Positions 25,010-33,854 of a stretch of 64,000 nt of DNA are shown here, piece after piece. Source of the stretch: Streptomyces acidiscabies (GTDB taxonomy: Bacteria; Actinomycetota; Actinomycetes; Streptomycetales; Streptomycetaceae); the NCBI RefSeq assembly GCF_020010905.1, contig NZ_JAGJBY010000001.1:5476001-5540000 (forward strand), in the 5' to 3' direction. The notes below the pieces were generated by a model. It was not told the origin of the DNA. It searched no databases and was given only the letters and a program-made list of their open reading frames with translations. Position numbers and translations under genes: made by a program. The stretch's first letter is position 1. Each line of letters starts with the position of its first letter.

Positions 25010-25428
25010 CCGGCGGGGAACTGACGCTCGGCGCGGTGCTGGCACGGCTGGAGGAGCGGGAACGCGAGATCACCGCGCAGGCCGAGACCACGCGAGAACA
25101 GATCACGCAGCTGACCACACAGCTCGACGAACTCGGCCGGGCCGCCGAAGAAGTCCGGATCACCCGCAAGACACTGCTGGGGCTGCCCGACCCGCAACCG
25201 CCCGCGCCGTCGGCACCGAAACTGCCGGACCATCCGGCCTACGAGTAGATCATGGCGGTGTTCACCGCAGCCGACCAGCCGCTGCGTGCGCGGCAGGTGT
25301 GCGAGGCGATGGACCTGGCGGTCGCGCCCAACAACATCAACAACGTCCGCCTCAAGCTCAAGCGGCTGGCCGGCCGCGGGGTCCTGGCCGAGACCGAGCC
25401 AGGCTTGTTCACTCAGCCCCGGCCGTAG
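25006..25428 (+). pseudogene. IS-linked coiled-coil winged-helix protein with an internal amber codon
   Basis: From ATG 25006 the frame encodes a heptad-like helix, VLARLEEREREITAQAETTR then EQITQLTTQLDELGRAAEEV, and a proline-rich linker ending HPAYE. TAG at 25246-25248 then stops it, although the same frame continues as IMAVFTAADQPLRARQVCEA and NNVRLKLKRLAGRGVLAETE, a winged helix, to a stop at 25426. Reading TAG as an ancestral CAG (Gln) restores a 140-residue protein. Its ATG overlaps the transposase stop, so the two were translationally coupled. A protein with the same kind of C-terminal domain adjoins the other IS5-type gene at 60381. Function unknown; a transposition regulator is a guess. 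Confidence 0.6.
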
Positions 25429-25631
25429 TCGATCGAAGTCGCCATGACCTGCCCGCTCGTCCCGCACGAAACGAAGAATCGAGCATCAGGTCTCATACCG
25501 CCCTCTCACAGACATCGCCCTCCCGCGAAACCAGGTGTTCTCGGCACTGAGCGACAAGCGGTGTCAGGTTCCCACCAACAAAAACCACGCTGGGCAAGAG
25601 ATTAAGTGCCTCATCTGCTGTGCTTGACTTC

Positions 25632-26870
25632 ATGACGCCAAGTTCCACTCCCGCGCCGGACGCGCCCCGATCGCCCGCGCACCTCAGCCCGCTGCGCAGG
25701 CTCACTGCCCGTGACCGCGGTGAGGTACACCGATCCGCCACTCAGCTGGAGCTCTTCTTCGACCTGTGCTTCGTCGTGGCCATCGCCCAGGCGGGCATCG
25801 AGTTGGTGCACGCGGTCGCCGAGGGCCATGCGGGCGAGGGGATCCTCTACTACGCGCTGGTGTTCTTCGCCATCTGGTGGGCGTGGATGAACTTCACGTG
25901 GTTCGCCTCGGCCTACGACAACGACGACGTGCTCTTCCGGGTCGTCACGCTGATCCAGATCGCCGGTGTGCTGGTGCTCGCGGCCGGGGTCTCCCGGGCG
26001 TTCGAGGACCACGAGTACCGGGCGGGGGTGGCGGGCTATGTGATCATGCGGCTCGCCTCGGTGTCCCAATGGTTGCGCGTGGCCAGGTCGAGTCAGGGCA
26101 GGGAGCGCAGGGTGGCCCTGCGGTACGCCGGCGGGGTGGTGCTGTGCCAGATCGGCTGGGTCGGCCTCGTGGTCCTGCCCGAGGACACCCTGGTCGCGGT
26201 GTTCGTGGTGATGGCGGTCCTCGAGATGTGCGTGCCGGCGTACGCCGAGAAGGTCCAGCCCACGTCCTGGCACCCGCGCCACATCGCCGAGCGGTACGGG
26301 CTGTTCACGATCATCGTGCTCGGCGAGACCATCGCGGCGGCCACGGTCGCCGTGAAGACGGGCATCGATGAGCAGGACGCGCTGGGCGAACTGCTGCCGA
26401 TCGCCGCGGGCGGGCTGTTGATCATCTTCGCCGCCTGGTGGATCTACTTCGTGGTGCCGATCCACGGTCATCTGAGATCCAACAGGCAGGCGTTCCTGTG
26501 GGGTTACGGCCACTACGTCGTCTTCGCCTCGGCGGCCGCGATCGGTGCGGGTCTGGAGGTGGCGGTCGAGCAGTCCGTGGGCAAGGCGCACATCTCGACG
26601 CTGTCCGCGTCGGCGGCCGTGACCCTGCCGACGGCGCTGTATCTGTTCACCGTCTGGGCACTGCACGCGCGTCACTTCAAGGTGGGCATCGCCCAGCAGC
26701 TGGTACTGCCGACCGCGGCGCTGCTGGTGAGCTGCTGCATGTTCCTGGGCGAGTGGGCGGTGCTCTCGGCCGGTCTCGTCTGCGCGCTGACGGTGGTGAC
26801 CGGCGAGACACTGACGGCGCGCACGACGGGCCGGGAGCGCGAGACGGCGGTGGGAGCGCCGTTCGCCTGA
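25632..26870 (+). CDS. Low temperature requirement protein A (LtrA) family membrane protein
   Basis: 412 residues from ATG 25632 (an upstream TTG at 25620 is an alternative). About ten hydrophobic segments are visible, and the family signature SATQLELFFDLCFVVAIAQ near residue 40 is characteristic, as are WAWMNFTWFASAYDNDD and HIAERYGLFTIIVLGETI. LtrA proteins are widespread polytopic proteins whose biochemical role is not established; the name comes from a Listeria cold-growth mutant. It stands alone between IS5-type debris and a damaged P1 peptidase and appears intact. No operon partner is evident. Confidence 0.88.
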   Translation: MTPSSTPAPDAPRSPAHLSPLRRLTARDRGEVHRSATQLELFFDLCFVVAIAQAGIELVHAVAEGHAGEGILYYALVFFAIWWAWMNFTWFASAYDNDDVLFRVVTLIQIAGVLVLAAGVSRAFEDHEYRAGVAGYVIMRLASVSQWLRVARSSQGRERRVALRYAGGVVLCQIGWVGLVVLPEDTLVAVFVVMAVLEMCVPAYAEKVQPTSWHPRHIAERYGLFTIIVLGETIAAATVAVKTGIDEQDALGELLPIAAGGLLIIFAAWWIYFVVPIHGHLRSNRQAFLWGYGHYVVFASAAAIGAGLEVAVEQSVGKAHISTLSASAAVTLPTALYLFTVWALHARHFKVGIAQQLVLPTAALLVSCCMFLGEWAVLSAGLVCALTVVTGETLTARTTGRERETAVGAPFA

Positions 26871-26898
26871 CCGGCCCGGTCCGGACGAGATGGGCCCC

Positions 26899-27737
26899 AT
26901 GACAGTTGACGCTCGGTCAGATGTCGTGGGGCCGCGGGGGGCACGCGACGCGTACCGGCGAGGGTTGGCTCACCGGCACCACGGTGGACGTGCGCGGCGG
27001 CGGGCCCGGCACCAAGGAGATCGACGCGCTCGATCCGCGCAACCTGGTGCCGAAGGTCGAGGCGATCGTGCTGACCGGCGGCAGCGCGTCAGGGCTCGAC
27101 GCGGCGTCCGGGGTGATGGCCTGGCTGGAGGAACAGCGACGCGGGGTGCGGGTGGGGGGATCCGGCGCATGTCGTGCCGGTGGTGCCCGCCGCCTGTGTC
27201 TTCGGCCTCGGCCGCGGCGGCGACTTCCGGGCCAGGCCGGACGCGGCCACCGGACGGGCCGCGGTCGATGCGGGCGCCGCGGTGCCGGAGGGCTGTGTGG
27301 GCGCCGGTACGGGAGCCACCGCGGGGCCGGTCAAGGGCGGGATCGGCACCGCGAGCACGGTGCTCGACTCGGGGGTCACGGTGGACGCGCTGGTGGTGGC
27401 CAACGAGGCGGGGTCGGCCGTGGAACCCGGGACCGGGGCGCTGTACGGGGAGTTGTCGCAGGGGCGGGTGAGCTGTCCGGCACAGGACGTCCACCGGGCC
27501 GCGCGTCTGCGGCTGGCCGAGATCGCGGCGAAGAACGCGCCGCCCCCGCCGGACACCGCGCTCGCCGTGGTCGCCACCGGCGCGGACCTGCCGAAGGCGC
27601 AGGCGCAGAAGGCCGGCACGGCGCACGACGGCATCGCGCGCGCCGTGCGGCCGGTGCATCTGCTGAACGACGGGACCACCGTGGTGTCCGTCGCCGTGGC
27701 GGTGATGAGCGCCGCGCCCACGGTGGCCGTCGCCTGA
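26899..27737 (+). pseudogene. P1-family peptidase (DmpA-like) with two G-run frameshifts
   Basis: P1 (L-aminopeptidase/D-esterase, DmpA) peptidases are Ntn-hydrolase-like self-processing enzymes. Coherent blocks occur in three successive frames: MTVDARSDVVG; GHATRTGEGWLTGTTVDV with LVPKVEAIVLTGGSASGLDA; and VVPAACVFGLGRGGDFRARP, PVKGGIGTASTVLDSG and GIARAVRPVHLLNDGTT. The changes of frame fall exactly at two runs of six G, 26936-26941 and 27154-27159. If each run had five G, one continuous 278-residue frame from ATG 26899 to the stop at 27737 would result. A short in-frame gap after LTGTT is also seen. Either a sequencing artefact, true decay, or slippage. Confidence 0.75.
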
Positions 27738-27743
27738 AGTGCG

Positions 27744-28001
27744 TCACTGACAGCGTCCCCCAGGCGGTTCGTCCCAGCGGACGAGGAGGACGGCTAGAGC
27801 GGCGAACGCGGCGAACACGATGGCGCTGATCCAGCCGCGCGGGTTGTCGTTCAGCGGAATCCAGCTGGCCAGGAAAGACACGGTCCACGGCATCATGACC
27901 GCGGTGAGGGCGGCGAAACCGGGCCAGTCGTTGTCGCGGCGGAATGCGCACGCCACGGCGATGAGCCCGGCCGCGCTCCATGTCGAAGACCACAACGCCA
28001 T
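27744..28001 (-). CDS. Small hypothetical membrane protein or fragment
   Basis: An 85-residue frame with three hydrophobic stretches: STWSAAGLIAVACAF, AALTAVMMPWTVSFLASWI and WISAIVFAAFAALAVLLV. I do not recognise a family. No convincing ribosome site precedes ATG 28001, and sequence upstream to about 28165 reads in another frame, so this may be the C-terminal part of a longer decayed gene. The remaining bases to 28352 hold nothing I can assign. Confidence 0.35.
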   Translation of the reverse strand: MALWSSTWSAAGLIAVACAFRRDNDWPGFAALTAVMMPWTVSFLASWIPLNDNPRGWISAIVFAAFAALAVLLVRWDEPPGGRCQ

Positions 28002-28352
28002 CGGCGCCAGACACCACGGTCGCCGCCCTGCTGGCTCTTGCCGTCATCGCCGTTCGCTGGGCGCTTGGTCCGCAGACCCTCGACGAGTGGGAGTGTCTGG
28101 CCGATTGCCCCAAGCGTGCCGAGTCGGAGCCGGGGGGTGTGCGGAAGGGCGTCGCCATCGCTCAAGATTAATTACAGCGCCAGCCACGGTTCCGTTGATC
28201 CCTGGGGCCGGTGACCGCCTCATGATGGCGTTGCTGCGCGTCGCTGATCGCGAGTCTGCGGTGCTGCTGCCCGGTCCCGAGCCAGTCGCCGGTGCGCTTC
28301 GTCGAGCACCACCTCGCCGTCCGGGCCGCGCATCCGCCCCGGCGTCGGTCGC

Positions 28353-28943
28353 TCAGGCGGCGAGGGCGGTGCGGCCTGCGGCGTAGACGCGGGCGACCTC
28401 GGCGACGCGCTTGCCGAGCTCGGCGGCGGTGGCGATGTCGGCCTTGTGTACGCCCTCGACTCCCTGGTCCTGGTTGCTCTGGGCGGCGGCGCCGAGAAAG
28501 AAGCCGAGGCGGTTGAGGTCGTTCTCGGACGCCGTGGAGGTGTTCCAGCCGGGCATCAGACCGAGGCCGACCCATTGCATGTGGTGCTGCCCGGCGAGCA
28601 CGGTGAAGTACTGCAGGGTGTTGAGCTTGTCGCCGCTCTTGCCCGCGGAGATGGTGAAACCTGCGGCGATCTTGTCCTTCCACACCTGGTTGAACCAGCG
28701 CTTGGAGCTGGCCTCGGCGAAGGCGTGGAAGACGGCGGAGGCGGTGCCCATGTAGGTGGGCGAGCCGAAGATGATCGCGTCCGAGGCGTCGAGCAGGTTC
28801 CACTGCTCCTCGGAGATCTCCTCGACGTTGATCAGGTGGGCGGTGGCGCCGGCGGTGATCACCCCATCGCGGACGGCCTCGGCGAGGACGGCGGTGTGGC
28901 CGAAGCCGGAGTGGTAGGCGATGGAAACGACAGAGGCGGTCAC
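28353..28943 (-). CDS. Flavodoxin-like NAD(P)H:quinone oxidoreductase, WrbA type
   Basis: 196 residues beginning at GTG 28943 with AAGGAG upstream. The N-terminus VVSIAYHSGFGHTAVLAEAV is the FMN-phosphate loop of flavodoxin-like reductases, and DAIIFGSPTYMGTASAVFH is the second flavin-contacting loop. GFTISAGKSGDKLNTLQYF corresponds to the third. Such proteins reduce quinones by two electrons and protect against oxidative and electrophilic stress. It is one of several small redox and detoxification genes here; the next gene in the same direction, an NTF2-like protein, begins 74 bp upstream of it. Local regulation is not visible. Confidence 0.85.
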   Translation of the reverse strand: MTASVVSIAYHSGFGHTAVLAEAVRDGVITAGATAHLINVEEISEEQWNLLDASDAIIFGSPTYMGTASAVFHAFAEASSKRWFNQVWKDKIAAGFTISAGKSGDKLNTLQYFTVLAGQHHMQWVGLGLMPGWNTSTASENDLNRLGFFLGAAAQSNQDQGVEGVHKADIATAAELGKRVAEVARVYAAGRTALAA

Positions 28944-29016
28944 GTTACTTGCTCCTTCGGATGTGCATGTCGGGCCGCGCGGGACCCGGGCCGCGGGGCC
29001 CTTGAGTACGCTTTGC

Positions 29017-29433
29017 TCAGCTGGCGTTGAACGCCTCGGCGACGGTCAGCGTGTCCTCGTACTGGTGCAGGCGAACGATCCGGCCGTCCTCGACGGTCAG
29101 GTGCATGGCCGTCGGTGTGCTGAACTCCTTGCCATTGGCCGCGACGGTGTGTGTGAAGACCGCCATCAGCGCCACGTCACCACCGTCGACGATGATGCGC
29201 TCCAGTACGGCCTTGCTCTCGTCGTGCGCGAAGTGCGACCACATCGTGGTGAAGTACGGTGCCACCTCCTCCCGGCGGGTACGGCGCCCGGTCCAGGGCA
29301 GCGCGTCGCTGCCGGGGACGTGCCAGTCGATCTCCTCGGCGAACAGTTCCTGGATGCCGTCGGGGTCATGCTTCGCGAGGCGCTCCACGAACTTCTTGGC
29401 CACGGTCCGCGAGGTCTGCGTATCTGTCGTCAT
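29017..29433 (-). CDS. NTF2-like (SnoaL-type) protein
   Basis: 138 residues from ATG 29433, AAGGA upstream. The pattern FVERLAKHDPDGIQELFAEE then IDWHVPGSDALPWTGRRTR with a C-terminal MHLTVEDGRIVRLHQYEDTL is the cone-shaped NTF2/SnoaL fold, used by small isomerases, cyclases and ligand-binding proteins. Catalytic identity cannot be read. It lies 61 bp behind a second, divergent-in-sequence NTF2-like gene on the same strand and in front of the WrbA-like gene, forming a probable three-gene unit controlled by the TetR protein encoded divergently at 30095. Confidence 0.8.
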   Translation of the reverse strand: MTTDTQTSRTVAKKFVERLAKHDPDGIQELFAEEIDWHVPGSDALPWTGRRTRREEVAPYFTTMWSHFAHDESKAVLERIIVDGGDVALMAVFTHTVAANGKEFSTPTAMHLTVEDGRIVRLHQYEDTLTVAEAFNAS

Positions 29434-29494
29434 CGGTCCTTGTCCTTTGTCTCTTCGTTTGCATCAGGTGTCGGTCGGGCCTCAGCCCGGTGCC

Positions 29495-29911
29495 TCAGGC
29501 CCGGCCGGCCTGCGGGTTGGTGAACATGTGGTTGCCCGCCACCGCGTCCTTCGCGGGCACTTCGTCCTGCAGGACGTCCCAGTGCTCCACCACCAGGCCC
29601 TCCTCGAAGCGGAAGATGTCGACCGCCATGAGGGGTGTCTCGGTGCTGCCGGAGTACCTGCCGTGGATCATGACCAGGTCTCCCTCGGCGATGATCGCTC
29701 CCGGCTCGTACCGGGTGGCGTCGGGCAGGTCCGCGATGAAGTTGCGCAGCCCGGCCCTGGCCGGCGGGATGGTCGGGCTGTGCTGGATGTAGTCGGGGTG
29801 CAGGTGCCGGTCCAGCGCGGTGAAGTCCTTCGAGCTGAACGCGGTCGTCAGGAATTCGAGGACGGCGGCCTTGTTCCGCTCCGTCTCCGTCTTCCTTCGG
29901 CTCTGAGTCAT
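29495..29911 (-). CDS. NTF2-like (SnoaL/ester cyclase-type) protein
   Basis: 138 residues from ATG 29911; an apparently longer frame starts further upstream but would run through the operators. The motif order AAVLEFLTTAFSSKDFTALD, RHLHPDYIQHSPTIPPAR and VDIFRFEEGLVVEHWDVLQ matches SnoaL-like polyketide-cyclase-family proteins, in which HxxYxQHxP-type residues line the pocket. It is the first gene behind a divergent promoter with two strong palindromic elements shared with a TetR gene. A detoxification or small-molecule isomerase role is likely but not provable. Confidence 0.8.
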   Translation of the reverse strand: MTQSRRKTETERNKAAVLEFLTTAFSSKDFTALDRHLHPDYIQHSPTIPPARAGLRNFIADLPDATRYEPGAIIAEGDLVMIHGRYSGSTETPLMAVDIFRFEEGLVVEHWDVLQDEVPAKDAVAGNHMFTNPQAGRA

Positions 29912-29944
29912 CAGTCCTCCACAGGTTTGCCGACTGACACGGCT

Positions 29945-29998
29945 TTGTTGACTAACTGGACCACAATGGGAGCATGAAGTGGTCCAATCGGTCAACAA
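29945..29998. promoter_or_regulatory. Nested inverted repeats, second operator of the divergent promoter
   Basis: Outer arms TTGTTGAC/GTCAACAA and inner arms TGGACCAC/GTGGTCCA are arranged symmetrically around AATGGGAGCATGAA. The inner arms repeat those of the operator at 30054, so one TetR protein may bind both. It covers the promoter of the NTF2-like genes. Confidence 0.7.
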
Positions 29999-30053
29999 GG
30001 CGAAGAGTGTCAGGCGATATGCCCGCGCCGGCACGGAGGGTCGGGTTGTCGAG

Positions 30054-30079
30054 CATTGTGGTCCAACTGGACCACAATG
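30054..30079. promoter_or_regulatory. Perfect 12+2+12 palindromic operator
   Basis: CATTGTGGTCCA and TGGACCACAATG are perfect inverted arms around AC, ending 15 bp before the TetR start at 30095. A near-certain autoregulatory site. Confidence 0.85.
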
Positions 30080-30094
30080 AGGTATCGTGAGGTC

Positions 30095-30718
30095 ATGGGG
30101 CGAAAACGAGGCTTCGACGAGACCACCGTGCTCGATGTTGTCCGCGACCGGTTCTGGACCACCGGATTCGACGGCACGTCCACCTATGACCTCATGGATG
30201 CGACCGGCCTGGGCAAGGGCAGCATCTACAAGGCGTTCGGCAACAAGAACGCCCTTTACGTGCGCGTCTTCTCCGACTACTGCCAGGGCATCGTCGCCCA
30301 GGCCCGCGAGGAGCTGCGGGAGGGCCCGCATGCGGTGCTCACCTCGCCGATGGCCCGCCTGGAGCGCTACGTCGTCTCACTCGCCGACGCCTTCGCGAGC
30401 GAGTCGCCCCGCCGGGGATGCTTCCTCACCAAGGTCACCGCGGACCGCGCTGGAGAGGACGACATGGTGGCGGGCACGGCCCGTCGCGCGTTCGAGGATC
30501 TCGCCGACGCCCTCGCGTCCGCGCTACGCGACGCCCAGGACGCGGGAGAAGTGGCCGAGCACGCCGACGCCACGGCCCTGGGATATCTGCTGCTGAGCGT
30601 GATCAGGGGCATCGACAACATGGCCAAGGCGGGTGTCGACGCCACGACGCTCCGACAGACGGCCCGGCAGGCGCTGGACCTGATCCCCAGGGCGGACGCA
30701 CCGTACGTGCGGCGCTGA
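30095..30718 (+). CDS. TetR-family transcriptional regulator
   Basis: 207 residues; ATG 30095 has TGAGG upstream, while an earlier in-frame start would overlap the operator. The helix-turn-helix is TVLDVVRDRFWTTGFDGTST then LMDATGLGKGSIYKAFGNKN, close to AcrR/RutR-like regulators; the C-terminal domain carries SPRRGCFLTKVTADR, a feature of regulators responding to electrophiles or quinones. It diverges from the NTF2-like genes over 183 bp containing two related palindromes and is followed by an enoyl reductase-like gene, which it may also control. Confidence 0.9.
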   Translation: MGRKRGFDETTVLDVVRDRFWTTGFDGTSTYDLMDATGLGKGSIYKAFGNKNALYVRVFSDYCQGIVAQAREELREGPHAVLTSPMARLERYVVSLADAFASESPRRGCFLTKVTADRAGEDDMVAGTARRAFEDLADALASALRDAQDAGEVAEHADATALGYLLLSVIRGIDNMAKAGVDATTLRQTARQALDLIPRADAPYVRR

Positions 30719-30821
30719 CATTCCCCCCTCTCTTCCGACGACGGACATGCCGCGTCGGACATAAGCAAAATGTGCAGTTTGACTGTGGCGAAGAGCTCGC
30801 CGCCTCTCACCGGGAGTCCCT

Positions 30822-31787
30822 ATGCGTGCCATCCAGATGACCCAGTTCGGCAAGCCGGAGGACGTCGTACGCGTCGTCGATCTCCAGGAGCCGAACGCTC
30901 CCGGCGCCGGCGAGGTCAAGGTCGCGGTCGAGTTCTCACCGCTGAACCTGCACGACCTCAAGGTCGTCAGGGGCGAGCTCGGGCGGCCACCGCTCCCGCT
31001 GGTCCTCGGCAGCGAGGGTGTCGGCCGGGTTGTCGAGGCGGGCCCCGGCGTCGACACGCTCGCGGCCGGCGACCTGGTGGTTCTGCCGCTGCTCGCCGGT
31101 GCCTGGCGCGAGCGGCTGCTGCTGCCCGCCGACGGGCTGTTCCGGCTGCCGGAAGGCAGCGTCGAGCAGTTCTCGATGCTGGGCATCAATCCGCCCACGG
31201 CCGGTCTGATCCTGAGCGAGTACGCCGACCTGAGGCCCGGGGACTGGATCGTGCAGAACGCCGCGAACTCCGGCGTCGGACGTTCCCTGATCGCCCTGGC
31301 GAAGGCCCGCGGATTCCGGACGGTCAACTTCGTCCGGGACGAGTCCGTGTCCGCCGAACTGACCGCGGCCGGCGCGGACATCGTCCGCCGCGACGGTGCG
31401 ACGGCGGCCGAAGAGGTTCGCAAGGCGATCGGCGATGCCCGGGTCGGGCTCGCCGTCGACTCGGTGGGGGGCGACGCTCCCGCCCGCCTGCTCGACCTGC
31501 TGTCCGAGGGCGGTGCGCTTGTCAGCTACGCCTCGGCGACCGGGCAGCCGATGTCCGTCGACGCACTGACCCTGATCGGCAAGCGCGCGACGGTACACGG
31601 ATTCTTCGCCGGCCATTTCGACTACGCGACAAAGGTGCTCCCCGTCATCCGCGAAGCCGCGCCCCTGGTCGCGAGCGGAGTCCTGTTCGTTCCGCTAGGC
31701 GCCGTGTTCGACCTCGATGACATCCATACGGCGATCGAGCAGGTCGTCCGCGGCGGAAAGACCCTGCTCAAGGTGGCCCGGTCATGA
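30822..31787 (+). CDS. MDR-family oxidoreductase, enoyl reductase/quinone reductase type
   Basis: 321 residues, zinc-free medium-chain reductase. Start ATG 30822 after GGGAG. The cofactor region IVQNAANSGVGRSLIALAKA matches the nucleotide motif of 2-enoyl thioester reductases (MECR/Etr1) rather than classical alcohol dehydrogenases, which lack NAANSGVG; LPLVLGSEGVGRVVEAGPGV is the N-terminal fold. Substrates in the family are enoyl-CoA or quinones, with NADPH. It is 104 bp downstream of the TetR gene and precedes an MBL hydrolase and a D-2-hydroxyacid dehydrogenase, all on the plus strand. Role in electrophile reduction is inferred. Confidence 0.83.
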   Translation: MRAIQMTQFGKPEDVVRVVDLQEPNAPGAGEVKVAVEFSPLNLHDLKVVRGELGRPPLPLVLGSEGVGRVVEAGPGVDTLAAGDLVVLPLLAGAWRERLLLPADGLFRLPEGSVEQFSMLGINPPTAGLILSEYADLRPGDWIVQNAANSGVGRSLIALAKARGFRTVNFVRDESVSAELTAAGADIVRRDGATAAEEVRKAIGDARVGLAVDSVGGDAPARLLDLLSEGGALVSYASATGQPMSVDALTLIGKRATVHGFFAGHFDYATKVLPVIREAAPLVASGVLFVPLGAVFDLDDIHTAIEQVVRGGKTLLKVARS

Positions 31788-31941
31788 CGATCTCCGGAGG
31801 AACTCGCACCGTCGCGGGTCCCGTGCGCACGCGAGCCGAGCCGTAGCAGGGCGTTCGAAGCGGCATCACCCTCGCCAGGCAAACCGCAGCTCATTCGCGA
31901 GTTCGGTGAGGGGCAGCCACCGCCACGAGAGAAGTGCCGAG

Positions 31942-32784
31942 ATGCGCGAACTGTCCTACGAAGTCCTCGTCTCTGACGGCGTTCCCCGGGAGATCGATCT
32001 TCAGCTGCCGAACGGCGACGGGATCGTGTCCTCGCCGATCTCATCCACCCTGATCACCGGAGAACGCGACGCGGTCCTGGTGGACCCGCCGCTGACACAC
32101 ACCCAGATCGCGCAGGTCGCCGAGGGCTTGGCCCGCTCAGGGAAGCGTCTGGCGTTCGTCTACGTCACCCACGGCCACCCCGACCACTGGTTCGGCACCG
32201 CGACGCTGCTGGAACGGTTCGGCGACGCCGACAGCGTGGTGTACGCCACCGAGGGCACCATCCGGCAGATGCGCAGCCAACTGGAGAGCAAGGACAAGGG
32301 GTTCGCGAAGACCTTCCCCGGGGTCCCGGAGAACACCCCGGTCCTCGCCGTGCCCGTGCCGACCGAGGGATTCCTGCTGGAGGGCCGAGTCCTGCGGGCC
32401 GTCGAGACCGGTCACACCGACACCGACGACTCCAGCGTCCTGCACGTGCCGTCGATCGGTCTCGTCGTCGCCGGGGACGTGGTCTACAACGGCGTGCACC
32501 TGATGATGCTCGAAGGCGGTGACGGCGGCCTTCAGGCGTGGCTGGACGGCATCGACCGGCTCGCCGCACTCGATCCGCGCCACGTGGTCGCCGGCCACAA
32601 GAAGGCAGACCTGCCCGACGACCCGAAGATCCTGGACGAGACCCGGCAGTACCTGCGCGACGCGATCCGGCTCCTGGCCGGCAAGCCGGAGCCGCTGGAG
32701 TTCTTCGAGGAGATGTCGAAGCTCCACGGTGACCGGCTCAACCCGGGACCCCTTTGGTACAGCGCCCTGGGCCTGCTCGCCTGA
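31942..32784 (+). CDS. MBL-fold metallo-hydrolase
   Basis: 280 residues starting at ATG 31942 with GAGAGAAG upstream. The metal site VTHGHPDHWFG (HxHxDH) near residue 73 is complete, with later ligands in ETGHTDTDDSS (His), VVAGDVVYNG (Asp) and VVAGHKKAD (His). It resembles glyoxalase-II-like hydrolases without strict class. Substrate unknown: thioesters and lactones are common in the superfamily. The genes on both sides point to a stress or detoxification cluster, and 66 bp separate it from the next gene. Confidence 0.88.
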   Translation: MRELSYEVLVSDGVPREIDLQLPNGDGIVSSPISSTLITGERDAVLVDPPLTHTQIAQVAEGLARSGKRLAFVYVTHGHPDHWFGTATLLERFGDADSVVYATEGTIRQMRSQLESKDKGFAKTFPGVPENTPVLAVPVPTEGFLLEGRVLRAVETGHTDTDDSSVLHVPSIGLVVAGDVVYNGVHLMMLEGGDGGLQAWLDGIDRLAALDPRHVVAGHKKADLPDDPKILDETRQYLRDAIRLLAGKPEPLEFFEEMSKLHGDRLNPGPLWYSALGLLA

Positions 32785-32850
32785 GCCACGCCGCGTCGCC
32801 ACCCCGTGAAGACAGATGCATCACCTCGACGAAATACGGAGGCTGCCGAC

Positions 32851-33804
32851 ATGGCCACCCGCTTGAAGATCGCGATCCTCGACGACTATCAGAACGTCGC
32901 GACGAGCCTGGCCGACTGGGCGTCGCTCGTTGCCGAGGTCGTCGTTTTCACCGAGCCGTTCGCCGACGCCGACGAGGTGGTCCGTAGCCTCGCCGGGTTC
33001 GACGTGCTCGTGGCCATGCGGGAGCGCACGCGATTCCCGGCCGAGGTCCTGGAGCGGCTGCCCGACCTTCGGCTCCTGGTCAGCACCGGCCCGGCCAATG
33101 CCGCCATCGACCTGACGGCCGCCCACAGACTCGGCATCACGGTGTGCGGGACCCGCTATGAGTCCCACCCCACCATCGAGCACACCTGGGCGCTGATCCT
33201 CGGTGCCACGAGAAACCTGGTCGTCGAGGCGGAGTCGATGCGCGCCGGCGGCTGGCAGGTATCGGTCGGCGAGGGGCTGCACGGCAGGACTCTCGGCATT
33301 CTCGGCCTCGGTCGCGTCGGCTCCGGAGTGGCACGGATCGGACAGGCCTTCGGAATGGACACCATCGCATGGAGTCGGAACCTGACCCCCGAAACCGCCG
33401 CCGAGCACGGCGGGCGGGCGGTGACGAAGGAGCGGCTCTTCACCGAAAGCGATGTGCTCTCGATCCACGTACCGCTCAGCAAGCAAACACGCGGGCTGGT
33501 CGGCGCGGCGGAACTCCGGTCGATGAAGCCCTCGGCCCTCCTGGTCAACACCTCACGCGGACCGGTCGTCGACGAGGTCGCCCTGATCGACGTCCTGCGT
33601 GAGGGCGCGATCCGAGCAGCCGCCCTCGACGTGTACGACACCGAGCCGCTACCCGCGGACCACCCGTTGCGGGCGCTGCCGAACGCGCTGCTCACGGGGC
33701 ACGTCGGATTCGTGAACCGCGACCTGTACGAGATTTTCTATCAGGACTCCGTCGAGGACATCGCCGCGTTCCAGGCGGGTTCTCCCGTGCGGCTGATGAA
33801 GTAG
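32851..33804 (+). CDS. D-isomer-specific 2-hydroxyacid dehydrogenase
   Basis: 317 residues; ATG 32851 has ACGGAGG upstream. NAD-binding ILGLGRVGSGVARIGQAF, catalytic Arg in LLVNTSRGPVVDE, Glu in DVYDTEPLPADHP and His in LLTGHVGFVN are all present and correctly spaced. It reduces a 2-oxoacid or oxidises a D-2-hydroxyacid. It is the third plus-strand gene of the set started by the TetR gene; with the MBL hydrolase it might handle 2-hydroxyacids formed by a glyoxalase-like step, which is inference. Downstream is a hydrolase fragment. Confidence 0.9.
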   Translation: MATRLKIAILDDYQNVATSLADWASLVAEVVVFTEPFADADEVVRSLAGFDVLVAMRERTRFPAEVLERLPDLRLLVSTGPANAAIDLTAAHRLGITVCGTRYESHPTIEHTWALILGATRNLVVEAESMRAGGWQVSVGEGLHGRTLGILGLGRVGSGVARIGQAFGMDTIAWSRNLTPETAAEHGGRAVTKERLFTESDVLSIHVPLSKQTRGLVGAAELRSMKPSALLVNTSRGPVVDEVALIDVLREGAIRAAALDVYDTEPLPADHPLRALPNALLTGHVGFVNRDLYEIFYQDSVEDIAAFQAGSPVRLMK

Positions 33805-33854
33805 GAGCCGAAGACGACGACCCGACCGACTCACACACCGCCTCTCTCTCCCAT

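Noticed and set aside
25493..25741. 82-codon minus-strand frame before LtrA
   Set aside because: No ribosome site or motif and it overlaps the LtrA start.
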